Shown here in pieces: positions 55,953-63,877 of a stretch of DNA of 64,000 nt. Position numbers and translations under genes: made by a program. The notes beneath the pieces were generated by a model, which saw only the letters and a list, made by a program, of their open reading frames with translations, made no database searches and was not told the DNA's origin. Where the stretch lies: positions 1 to 64,000 of the forward strand of contig NZ_VTXE01000021.1 of assembly GCF_013114595.1 (NCBI RefSeq). The letters are read 5' to 3'. Every line of letters begins with the position of its first letter. The stretch's first letter is position 1. Source of the DNA: Vibrio sp. 99-8-1 (GTDB taxonomy: Bacteria; Pseudomonadota; Gammaproteobacteria; Enterobacterales; Vibrionaceae).

Positions 55953-56000
55953 TTAAAAGCATAAAAATCTGATTATTCAATTGGATTTTTATGCTTTTAA
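55953..56000. terminator. Bidirectional terminator between the Fe-ADH and iolR genes
   Basis: A 17-bp perfect inverted repeat, TTAAAAGCATAAAAATC (55953-55969) with 55984-56000. It serves converging transcripts. Confidence 0.85.
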
Positions 56001-56016
56001 TCGTCAATAAAATTAA

Positions 56017-56841
56017 CTATTTTTGTTTGAACGCAAGAGAAACAACCAGAGTTTGCAATAAACAATGCAATGCAGCCTGTGAACGGAACCCAGCCAACTC
56101 GGCCTCTTTTACTACAAACAATGTGTCATTGAATTTTGCTAATGGGCTGATTTGGCTATCTGTAATAACAATATGATTCGCGCCAGCTTTTGCCACTAAC
56201 TCACTCAGCATAATGGTATCTTTTGAGTATGGCGAAAAGCTAATAGTAAGTACCACATCTTTGGGGCCAACAACATTCATTTGTTCTCGGTGCATCCCCC
56301 CCAACCCATCAATTAATGAAGCTCGTCTATTTAGATGCAATAACGCGTAATTTAAGTATGAAGCAGCGCTAAAAGATTTCTGCATACCAATTATGTATAT
56401 GTTTTCCGCATCACTTAATAAATTAACGGCTTTCTCAAGCTCTTCCGTTGACGTTTGGGCAGCCAGGCAGGCTAATGCTTTGGTATTTGCATGAGCAAAT
56501 TCTTGAAGGATATCGGCTGGTCGTTCTAATGACGGAGCTTCTCCTTCCAGCTCTTCGAACAGACGAACCCTATCCGAATAATTCGTTGTTTCTTCTACCA
56601 TGTTTTTTCGGAAAATCTGCTTCATATCATTAAAGCCAGTGAAGCCGAAAGCATTAGCAAAGCGTATCAAAGTAGATGGAGGAACATCGGCTTTTTCTGC
56701 AATAATCGCAACCGTATCAAATGCAACACTGTTTGGGTTCTCTATAATGTAACCCGCCACTTCTTGTAATCTTTTACTTAACTCGTCATACCTAGAGCGA
56801 ATTTGATCTTGCAATTCAATTAAATTAGTTGCAACCAACAT
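56017..56841 (-). CDS. iolR: RpiR/MurR-family regulator of inositol catabolism
   Basis: 274 residues. N-terminal RpiR HTH (about 1-80) with VAFDTVAIIAEKADVPPSTL then IRFANAFGFTGF. C-terminal SIS phosphosugar-binding domain (about 125-260) with IYIIGMQKSFSAASYLNYAL and SFSPYSKDTIMLSELVAKAG. RpiR-type IolR proteins repress iol genes in enterobacteria and release DNA on binding a pathway intermediate. Position in the middle of the island supports that role. SD AGAGGA before ATG. Confidence 0.88.
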   Translation of the reverse strand: MLVATNLIELQDQIRSRYDELSKRLQEVAGYIIENPNSVAFDTVAIIAEKADVPPSTLIRFANAFGFTGFNDMKQIFRKNMVEETTNYSDRVRLFEELEGEAPSLERPADILQEFAHANTKALACLAAQTSTEELEKAVNLLSDAENIYIIGMQKSFSAASYLNYALLHLNRRASLIDGLGGMHREQMNVVGPKDVVLTISFSPYSKDTIMLSELVAKAGANHIVITDSQISPLAKFNDTLFVVKEAELAGFRSQAALHCLLQTLVVSLAFKQK

Positions 56842-57023
56842 ATAGTCCTCTTATTTAATAACCTTTAATGAGCAATCACGTATTTTTTAGACGGTATTAG
56901 TGTAGTTATTAGTCTGTAAATTTCAAGTTAAAAGCAATTTTAGTTCATTTATTTCGTAAAATATTAAAAGTTCTCCTCCTATTCGGGCTATTTTGGCGAA
57001 CTTTCATTGCATATACGTATGTT

Positions 57024-57039
57024 TTTGAAATCGATCACA
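57024..57039. promoter_or_regulatory. Candidate CRP site upstream of the phosphatase operon
   Basis: TTTGA-AATCGA-TCACA. One half is exact, the other 4 of 5 against TGTGA-N6-TCACA. It lies 45 bp upstream of a GAAA-N6-TTTY element, between iolR and the inositol phosphatase gene. Confidence 0.5.
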
Positions 57040-57068
57040 GAATGTTTATTCTTAAATCTGTATCTTAT

Positions 57069-57082
57069 GAAACATAGATTTT
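57069..57082. promoter_or_regulatory. Candidate IolR site upstream of the inositol phosphatase
   Basis: GAAACATAGATTTT, matching the pattern found upstream of iolB, iolC and the GntP/ADH pair. 15 bp before the phosphatase start, a position that would block transcription or translation initiation. Confidence 0.4.
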
Positions 57083-57097
57083 ACCGCAGGAATAAAA

Positions 57098-57883
57098 ATG
57101 GACAGCTTAACGAATAGATACGTTTTCATCAAAGAGGTGGCAAAGCAAGCAGGTAAACTTGCATTTGATTACTTTCAGAATAGAGAACAACTCAAGATTG
57201 AAAGAAAAAATAATGATGGACAAGATCTGGTCACTGTCGCTGATCGAACTACAGAGGACTTCATCCGAAATCAAATCAATACCCATTATCCTCAAGACAG
57301 TATTTTTGGTGAAGAGTCAGGATTATCTGGAGACAACTCTAGCTATACCTGGGTTGTAGACCCAATTGATGGCACTAGCGCATTTCTATTCGGCTTGCCT
57401 TCATGGTGCGTGTCTATTGCACTTCTTGATGAACAAAAGATTACTCAAATTGGCTTAGTTTACGATCCTGTACATGATGAGTTATTTCACTCGATGTCAG
57501 GTTGTGGAGCCTATTTGAACGAAACAAGAATTACCGTAAATGAGGTGGAGTCTCTTAATGAAGGACTGTTTGGTGTAGGCGTTTCAACTAGAATACCATC
57601 AGAAAAAATTATTCCATTTCTAGACAATCTACTACGAATGGGAGGAATGTTTTATCGGAATGGTTCTGCAGCGCTCATGCTTGCCCATGTAGCGGCAGGA
57701 AAACTCATTGGTTATTACGAACCTCATCTAAATTCATGGGACTGCCTATCTGGCTTATTGCTTATTAAAGAAGCAGGAGGAGTAACTAACGATTATAAAT
57801 CAAATCCTAATTGGATGACGAAAGGAAATTATGTACTCGCATCCAGTCCAGGCATTTATGATAAGTTAAGTAACACTTACTAA
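57098..57883 (+). CDS. Inositol monophosphatase family protein
   Basis: 261 residues with all family metal-site motifs: GEES (E72), DPIDGT (88-93) and WD (214-215). Releases myo-inositol and phosphate from inositol phosphates, a Mg2+-dependent, classically Li+-sensitive reaction. A housekeeping SuhB is usually encoded elsewhere; this copy heads the plus-strand arm of the inositol island, ahead of an MFS transporter and two PI-PLC genes, so inositol phosphate is a likely true substrate. SD GCAGGA before ATG; CRP-like and GAAA-N6-TTTY sites upstream. Confidence 0.88.
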   Translation: MDSLTNRYVFIKEVAKQAGKLAFDYFQNREQLKIERKNNDGQDLVTVADRTTEDFIRNQINTHYPQDSIFGEESGLSGDNSSYTWVVDPIDGTSAFLFGLPSWCVSIALLDEQKITQIGLVYDPVHDELFHSMSGCGAYLNETRITVNEVESLNEGLFGVGVSTRIPSEKIIPFLDNLLRMGGMFYRNGSAALMLAHVAAGKLIGYYEPHLNSWDCLSGLLLIKEAGGVTNDYKSNPNWMTKGNYVLASSPGIYDKLSNTY

Positions 57884-58021
57884 TATCTCTTTGTCATGGT
57901 TTTTATTTATTTAAATAGTCACACCTAATCATTTAATAAACACCATGATAATTTATTTTTCAATTTAGCAAATAATATTACACATTGCTTTATTATTAAT
58001 TTTATAGTTAAAGGATATACT

Positions 58022-59419
58022 ATGACTAAATTACTGAATAAGTTTGGATTCTCACTCCATACTTTTATTCCATTACTGTTTGTTACCATAAATGCTCAGT
58101 TATTATATGCGTTTTGGGACCTTCGAAACTCATTACCATTAGGTTTCCCAGTATCAATGGGTATTACCGATGCAGAAGCGGGTCAATTATACTCAATGCA
58201 AGGGTTAGTTATTTTGCTAGGTACCGTCGGATTAGGTTGGATTGGTGATCGTTTCAAAGTACGTAACATTATGCTACTTACTACAACGGGCGTTGGCTGT
58301 ATCTCTTTGTTTATTGCGATGAACTCGCCAGGTTTAAGTATGCCGGTTTTATTGGCTTGCTTCTTCTTTATGTTGTTATTAAGTGAAGTACTGTTTAAAC
58401 CAGCTAACTTTAAAGCGGTAAGTATCTCTACATCAGAAGAGCACCAAGGTGTTGCATTCGGCATGTTTGAGTTTGGTCGTGGTGTACTAGCATTTCTTTT
58501 GAGCTTAGTTTGGGCAGCATTAGTTCACTACGAAGTAAGCAGCCAGAACATGATGTATGTATCATCAGCTATCATTTTTAGTACAGTAATTCTAATTTTC
58601 TTTGCCGTTTCCAAAACTGACACAGTAAAAGACGACGACGACACTGCTAGCACAGCTAAAGAAGCCTTTGCTGGTATAGCGAAAGTGGCGAAGTTCCCTG
58701 TTGTTTGGATCACGGGTCTAAATGTATTCTGTATCTATGGCACCTTTATCGCTGCAGGTACGTACTTCGCTAGATTCCTACAAGCTAGTTACGGAACGTC
58801 TGCATCCGTTGCGGCTATATTCGCATCACTTGTTATTGCATTGCGTATGCTACCTTTGCTATCAGGTGTACTTGTGACACTGGTCTTTAAGTCTACTTCT
58901 CACTTCATGCGATTCATGTCATTTGTTTTATCAATGATTCTACTGGCCATCGCATTCATATTTTATTCAAACCCAGCATCTATTACTGAATTTGTTCCAG
59001 GCAATGTTCCAGAAGACATCGTAGCGCCATTCGCACAAAACGCGATTATGGTTCTAATGCTATGTGCTTCAGCGTGCTGCTTCATGATTCGTGGTGTTTA
59101 CTACGCGCCAATCGGTGAATCTGGTATCAAGAAGAAAAACAGAAGTGCTGCAATGTCATTAGCTATCACGATTGGTTACCTACCAGCTTTGCTAGCACCA
59201 CTCATCCTAGGTAGCATTATTCTTAGTCCTGAAGTAAATGCTCAAGGTGAAGTTATTCGTGAAATACTAACACCAACGAATGTGATTGGTCAGGTGTTTA
59301 TCGGTCTATCCATACTTACCGCAATTTCTTCTATGCTTTCTTGGTACTTGGTTTCTCAAAACAAGAAAAAAGAAGCAGCAGAGGAAGAAGAAACTCCAGT
59401 ATTAGCTGAAGAAGCATAG
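58022..59419 (+). CDS. MFS transporter, probable inositol-phosphate importer
   Basis: 465 residues with 12 membrane segments and an acidic C-terminal tail ending EEEETPVLAEEA. GWIGDRFKVRNIMLL lies in the loop between helices 2 and 3, and GVAFGMFEFGRGVLAFLLSL in helix 5, a pattern near the YihN/organophosphate-antiporter side of the superfamily. Strong SD (AAAGGA). It is placed between the inositol phosphatase and two phospholipase genes, so import of inositol phosphate, cyclic inositol phosphate or glycerophosphoinositol is likely; inositol itself is the alternative. Confidence 0.82.
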   Translation: MTKLLNKFGFSLHTFIPLLFVTINAQLLYAFWDLRNSLPLGFPVSMGITDAEAGQLYSMQGLVILLGTVGLGWIGDRFKVRNIMLLTTTGVGCISLFIAMNSPGLSMPVLLACFFFMLLLSEVLFKPANFKAVSISTSEEHQGVAFGMFEFGRGVLAFLLSLVWAALVHYEVSSQNMMYVSSAIIFSTVILIFFAVSKTDTVKDDDDTASTAKEAFAGIAKVAKFPVVWITGLNVFCIYGTFIAAGTYFARFLQASYGTSASVAAIFASLVIALRMLPLLSGVLVTLVFKSTSHFMRFMSFVLSMILLAIAFIFYSNPASITEFVPGNVPEDIVAPFAQNAIMVLMLCASACCFMIRGVYYAPIGESGIKKKNRSAAMSLAITIGYLPALLAPLILGSIILSPEVNAQGEVIREILTPTNVIGQVFIGLSILTAISSMLSWYLVSQNKKKEAAEEEETPVLAEEA

Positions 59420-59429
59420 TACCCCCCAA

Positions 59430-59463
59430 ATAGTAGGCTACCCGCAACTTAGTAGCCTACTAT
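59430..59463 (+). terminator. Hairpin after the MFS gene
   Basis: Perfect 12-bp stem ATAGTAGGCTAC (59430-59441) with GTAGCCTACTAT (59452-59463); weak U tract, so termination is probably partial. Confidence 0.55.
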
Positions 59464-59509
59464 TCTCTCGTAGTAACGTATATACAGTTATATTTAGAGC
59501 AAATTCAAT

Positions 59510-60340
59510 ATGAACAATACAATATCTAACTGGTTAAAAAATATTCGCGATGACAAATGTATCACTGAACTATGCATTCCCGGTAGCCACGATACCATGA
59601 CTTCAATGTGTGAAGATGTATACTATAAAACACAAAGTCTATCTCTAAGCGAACAGCTAAATATCGGGCTTCGCTTTTTTGATTTTAGGATAACTAGAAA
59701 TTTAGTCGCAGCGCATCGTGAATGGATTAGTGATATCACCGCTACTTCTATGTTTGACGAGCTAGTGACGTTTTTAGATAAAAACCCTTCTGAATTTATT
59801 ATCATTCGTCTTCAAAATGCTAATGAAAACAAAGACGACTTTGACCAGTACAAGGTAATTATTCAAGAGTTTATTGCCAACTATTTCGATTCAATATTCA
59901 CACCAAAACCAAATGAAAGAAACACATATGATTGGCCAAGCGTAGGCGAAGCTAGAGGTAAAATCATTGTTATTGATAGCAGTGACCCCTCACTCAATAT
60001 TTCTACAATTAACAATGTTCGCTGGGCATATAATTGGCATGATAATGATGACATCATACTTCAAGACAATTGGGACGGACCAAAATTAAAAAATAAAATA
60101 AGAGACATAGAAGAAGTACTACCTCCATCCAATCACAATAATAAAGATCTAATATTAAATCATATCAGCGCTACCAATGGTTATTTAGGCAATCCCGTTG
60201 CTTATGCCGAATTAGTTAATCCTATTATAGAAGATAGAATAGAAAAAATTAAAGATAGCTCAGGCGTAGGCATTCTTATTTACGATTTTGTCTATGATAG
60301 TGTCGCTGCTAAAACAATCGATGCAAATGAGTTTATATAA
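59510..60340 (+). CDS. PI-PLC X-domain protein without signal peptide
   Basis: 276 residues, the size of bacterial PI-specific phospholipase C without its leader. The catalytic residues appear intact: H27-D28 in CIPGSHDT, R60 in RFFDFRI, and H69 in AAHREW, corresponding to His32 and His82 of the Bacillus enzyme. No signal peptide or membrane helix is present, so it should be cytoplasmic. PI-PLCs cleave in two steps, the second being hydrolysis of inositol 1,2-cyclic phosphate, so this protein might process imported cyclic phosphate or glycerophosphoinositol. The paralogue that follows is secreted. Confidence 0.82.
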   Translation: MNNTISNWLKNIRDDKCITELCIPGSHDTMTSMCEDVYYKTQSLSLSEQLNIGLRFFDFRITRNLVAAHREWISDITATSMFDELVTFLDKNPSEFIIIRLQNANENKDDFDQYKVIIQEFIANYFDSIFTPKPNERNTYDWPSVGEARGKIIVIDSSDPSLNISTINNVRWAYNWHDNDDIILQDNWDGPKLKNKIRDIEEVLPPSNHNNKDLILNHISATNGYLGNPVAYAELVNPIIEDRIEKIKDSSGVGILIYDFVYDSVAAKTIDANEFI

Positions 60341-60353
60341 ACTTTAATTTGTC

Positions 60354-60385
60354 TAAGATGCTCACAAGAAATTGTGAGCATCTTA
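60354..60385 (+). terminator. Terminator-like hairpin between the two PLC genes
   Basis: AAGATGCTCACAA (60355-60367) pairs exactly with TTGTGAGCATCTT (60372-60384); a T-rich stretch follows about 9 nt later. Confidence 0.65.
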
Positions 60386-60437
60386 TTAGTAGTTTTTATT
60401 CGATCATAAAGAATTTACCAATAACAAAGGAAATCTT

Positions 60438-61865
60438 ATGAAACTCATTAGAATAATGCTCTATGCCCTAATGGCATCCACATTAAGCGCCACCGTTCAG
60501 GCTGCAACTTGTACTGGCGGAGGAGAATATAGCCGCTGGATGGAGCGGATATATAACGCTGATAGCAATGTTCGTCTACGTGACATCGCGATACCGGGAA
60601 GCCACGACGCAGGGACTTTTTCCATCAAATCTATTGCCGCAGTGGAAGCAATATCAGTAACACAAAGCCGAGATTTATGTCAGCAAGCTAAAGACGGTAT
60701 CCGTTACTTCGACCTACGAGTATCCAATGATGACGATGCCAATAAGTTTATTATTGTCCACGGTATTGTTCGAGGTGAAGATCTGCCGTTAGTATTAGAC
60801 CCTCTCTATGAATTTGCTAAAAATAACCCCAAAGAAATTCTAATATTAGACTTCCAAGAGTTGAATGACTTTGCGGATAACGGAGATGTTCAACGCTTTA
60901 ACGACTACTTCCTAAATAAATTTTCCAGCCGTTTAATTCCCAAAGTTAAAAATGGTACTCATTATAACTCGGCAAACATCAAAATTTCTGATGCTTGGAA
61001 TATGAATAGGAATGTTATTGCTTTAGCTGATCAAAGCCAGGTATTAGCCTCTTCAGATTATTATTGGCCACGAGAAAGCAGCATTGACTCTCCATGGGCA
61101 AACGCGGCATCAGTTGACGATTTAAAAGCTCATCAAGACTCACAAATCATTAACCACCAAAATACCAACAAGTTTTATGTCAGTCAGATGCAGCTTACCG
61201 TTTTAGGTTCTGGTGGTATTTTCGATAAACTGACTACTCTTAAAAGTCTGGCTGATGAATCGAACCCCTATCTTGCACAATGGATGATGTCCTATGAGAT
61301 TGATCAGGGTTTAGAACCAAATATCATTATGGTTGATTACTATGAGCGTCAATCAAAAGTAACAGAAGTCAGTTTGGCTATTGATTTGTACCGTAAAAAT
61401 AGTTCGTATTCCGACATTAAAACATTATTTCCAAATAACTATGGTGCGATCTATCCACTCACTACAGATATAAAATTTTCTCGGCTTAAAAATGGCAAAG
61501 ATAAGTGTCTAGATATTGAAGATCGCAATCTTGAAAACGGCAATAACCTACACCAATGGAGCTGCCACGATGCAGACTCTCAGCTCTGGTATTTAGATCC
61601 CGACGGTTACTTACGTAACAAACTCAATTTCAACAAATGTGCAACGGTATCTGGTTCAGGTAACAAGGGGTCATCGGTTAAAATTTGGGACTGTAACGAC
61701 CAACTTAATCAACGTTGGACTGAGTACAAAAATAACACTTTGCGTAGCCTGTATGGCGATAAAGGGGTGCTTGACATTAAAAATGGTAGCTGGTCAATAG
61801 AAGGGTCAAATGCGCATATTTGGAGTTACCACGGTGGCAAAACTCAAACATGGCGTTGGAAGTAA
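60438..61865 (+). CDS. Secreted PI-PLC with C-terminal ricin B-type lectin domain
   Basis: 475 residues. Signal peptide (1-22, ending VQA), PI-PLC X domain (about 32-330) with H56-D57 in AIPGSHDAGT, R94 in YFDLRV and H108 in IIVHG. A beta-trefoil (about 343-475) follows, with three repeats carrying CLDIEDRNLENGNNLHQW, CATVSGSGNKGSSVKIWDC and a final GKTQTWRW. Expected to hydrolyse phosphatidylinositol or GPI anchors outside the cell, with the lectin binding glycans. SD AAAGGA. Last gene of the plus-strand arm, closed by a terminator. Confidence 0.9.
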   Translation: MKLIRIMLYALMASTLSATVQAATCTGGGEYSRWMERIYNADSNVRLRDIAIPGSHDAGTFSIKSIAAVEAISVTQSRDLCQQAKDGIRYFDLRVSNDDDANKFIIVHGIVRGEDLPLVLDPLYEFAKNNPKEILILDFQELNDFADNGDVQRFNDYFLNKFSSRLIPKVKNGTHYNSANIKISDAWNMNRNVIALADQSQVLASSDYYWPRESSIDSPWANAASVDDLKAHQDSQIINHQNTNKFYVSQMQLTVLGSGGIFDKLTTLKSLADESNPYLAQWMMSYEIDQGLEPNIIMVDYYERQSKVTEVSLAIDLYRKNSSYSDIKTLFPNNYGAIYPLTTDIKFSRLKNGKDKCLDIEDRNLENGNNLHQWSCHDADSQLWYLDPDGYLRNKLNFNKCATVSGSGNKGSSVKIWDCNDQLNQRWTEYKNNTLRSLYGDKGVLDIKNGSWSIEGSNAHIWSYHGGKTQTWRWK

Positions 61866-61907
61866 TCGCGCTTCAATTACTTAGCTGAATATCTATAACG
61901 TGAAATG

Positions 61908-61940
61908 AAAAGTGCCTGACGTTTCCTTCCGGCACTTTTT
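61908..61940. terminator. Bidirectional terminator between the PI-PLC and CitA-like genes
   Basis: AAAAGTGCC (61908-61916) pairs with GGCACTTTT (61931-61939), flanked by A and T tracts on both sides. Confidence 0.8.
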
Positions 61941-61955
61941 CATTGATGACTCATA

Positions 61956-63581
61956 TTACTTAGGGATAAAAATAGAAAAGATAGTCCCCTGAGGTCGCGC
62001 TTCATCCACTAAAATAACCCCACCAGCATTGGCGACATACCGATTAATAAGGTACAAGCCTACGCCTTTGTTGCCATCACCCTCTTCTTTATTGCTCACT
62101 CCGCGGCTAAACATGGTCATTGCTAATTCTGGCTTTATTCCAACACCGTTGTCCTGAACTTCTATCACCAGCTCTTTCCCTTCGTCAGATATCAGTAAAG
62201 TGATGACTTTTGTGCTGTCTGGGTTCTTTAAGGTCGCTTCAAATGCATTATCCAGCAAATTACCAATGACCGCAGATAACTCGTTGGCATCGATAGACTC
62301 GCCAAGTTTCTCTAACCTACATTGTGGCGAAAACTGCAAATCTAGCTCCAGAACACGAGCGCGAGCAGCTTTACCAATCAAGATTCCCGCAAGTTGTTTA
62401 CAGTGAATACGTTCAGTAACAAAATCGATGGTCTCTTGTTTACGATGCTTTTCGTTATAAATAAGTTCTAGAGCCGCTTGGCTGTCACCCATTTCAATCA
62501 GGCCAGATATGGTTGAGATCTTGTTCTCATACTCATCACGCGTTGCACGCAGGTTCTCTGTGTACTGTTTAATCTGACTTAATTCATCATTTAGCAGACT
62601 AATGTCTTCTTTGTTCCGGAAACTAATCACCCAGCCTGTTAATGTTTCTTCATCATAAATGGCCACTCGATTCGCGATAAATACCTGATCATTAACTTTG
62701 ATAAGCTCATCTTTAAGGTTTTCATCATAAGGCGTATGGAACAAAAACTGACTTTGATTAATATAGTCGGTGACATTCTCACCTCTTAGCTGCGCCGGCG
62801 TCTTTTCTGTGCCGAGCATTTTTAAAGCGGTGATATTAGCAGTAAGAATATTTCCTTGTTTATCAAAACCGATAATTCCCTCATAAACCGATCGCAAGAT
62901 AGATTTTCGCATATTGTAAGCGAAGGCAATTTCAGCGGGCTCTTTGCCATTCATATTACGTTTAATATGGTTCGAGAATAACCAGCCCCCCACCAGCGTA
63001 ATCACGAGAATAATAATAAAATCAGATAGCAACGGTTGTGCGTAATCAATGATCCAACCATCAAGCTGATCCAGCAGGTATCCAACAGAGACAACTCCAA
63101 TCACTTCTCCATTGGCATCTTTCAGCGCCGCTTTGCCCCGAATTGAAACACCAAGGCTTCCTTCGCTATGAGAGATATAAGACTCGCCCCTTATCAAAGC
63201 GGACTCGTTATCCGCCCCTTTCATTGGTAAGCCAATTCTTTCTTTAATTGGATGCGATAAACGGATGCCGTCTTTATCCCCGATAACAATAAAACTTGCG
63301 TCCGATGTTAGTCGGCGTCTTTCTATCAACTGCTCGATCGCAGCGAGGTTATTGGCCTTAACTTGTTTTATAACAGCGGGATCGCTTGCAATCTCTTTCG
63401 CTTGAATCAGAGCTCTCATTCCGATCTGATGCTCTAGCGTTTCTACTGCGGCGCTACGAAAATTTACCCCAATAAAAATCAACTGAAGACCCATAGAGAA
63501 CAAAATGAAGATAAATATTTTGTTCCTGAACGAAACGCTATTCTGAATCTTCTCAAGTAATCGAAGTGAACTGTCTATCAT
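61956..63581 (-). CDS. CitA-like sensor with phosphoacceptor His replaced by Asp
   Basis: 541 residues, collinear with CitA at 43733 without gaps as far as I compared them. Start chosen at 63581 (AAAGG, 7-nt spacing); a longer in-frame reading to 63668 has no SD. Two membrane helices, periplasmic PASp domain with RLSHP...SLGVSIRGK, cytoplasmic PAS, and an intact ATPase domain (NLLDNAFEAT, DNGVGI, GVGLYLI). The H box reads ATRDEYENK where CitA has VLRHEYANK: position 349 is GAT (Asp), not CAT. No response regulator gene follows. It is probably a pseudokinase, perhaps modulating the intact CitA. It lies next to oadB, where citA sits in relatives. Confidence 0.88.
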   Translation of the reverse strand: MIDSSLRLLEKIQNSVSFRNKIFIFILFSMGLQLIFIGVNFRSAAVETLEHQIGMRALIQAKEIASDPAVIKQVKANNLAAIEQLIERRRLTSDASFIVIGDKDGIRLSHPIKERIGLPMKGADNESALIRGESYISHSEGSLGVSIRGKAALKDANGEVIGVVSVGYLLDQLDGWIIDYAQPLLSDFIIILVITLVGGWLFSNHIKRNMNGKEPAEIAFAYNMRKSILRSVYEGIIGFDKQGNILTANITALKMLGTEKTPAQLRGENVTDYINQSQFLFHTPYDENLKDELIKVNDQVFIANRVAIYDEETLTGWVISFRNKEDISLLNDELSQIKQYTENLRATRDEYENKISTISGLIEMGDSQAALELIYNEKHRKQETIDFVTERIHCKQLAGILIGKAARARVLELDLQFSPQCRLEKLGESIDANELSAVIGNLLDNAFEATLKNPDSTKVITLLISDEGKELVIEVQDNGVGIKPELAMTMFSRGVSNKEEGDGNKGVGLYLINRYVANAGGVILVDEARPQGTIFSIFIPK

Positions 63582-63681
63582 ACCTACGCCTTTCTCGTTA
63601 TTTTTGTATCTGACCCAGCAAGAATGTATAACCGACCTACGGCAACTCTCAGTAACAGATGGAAACAAACATAAAACGGGC

Positions 63682-63732
63682 CTACTGGCCGCTCATCAAC
63701 ATCTCCATTTCAGCATCAGATAACCTTGCCAA
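63682..63732 (-). CDS. Possible 16-residue leader peptide
   Basis: TTG start with AAGGAG 9 nt upstream; product MARLSDAEMEMLMSGQ, ending 100 bp before the CitA-like start. It could be a leader peptide or the tail of a lost gene. An overlapping ATG frame of 13 codons has poorer SD spacing. Confidence 0.2.
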   Translation of the reverse strand: MARLSDAEMEMLMSGQ

Positions 63733-63831
63733 AGCATACCACTCCTTAAGTTATCTTTCTTGAACAGAACGCATTGATATCACTCTGAATCTTACATTTT
63801 GAGATCACTGTGGTACATAAATACAACAAAA

Positions 63832-63850
63832 GGGAGAAACATGTTCTCCC
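63832..63850 (-). terminator. Terminator after oadB
   Basis: GGGAGAA (63832-63838) pairs with TTCTCCC (63844-63850); TTTTGTTG follows on the minus strand. It separates oadB from the CitA-like gene. Confidence 0.75.
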
Positions 63851-63877
63851 GATAAAATAGAGCGAAATGGCAATTAA

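Noticed and set aside
63582..63668. Longer N-terminus for the CitA-like protein
   Set aside because: There is no SD, and residues before the ATG at 63581 have no counterpart in CitA, which aligns from that ATG.
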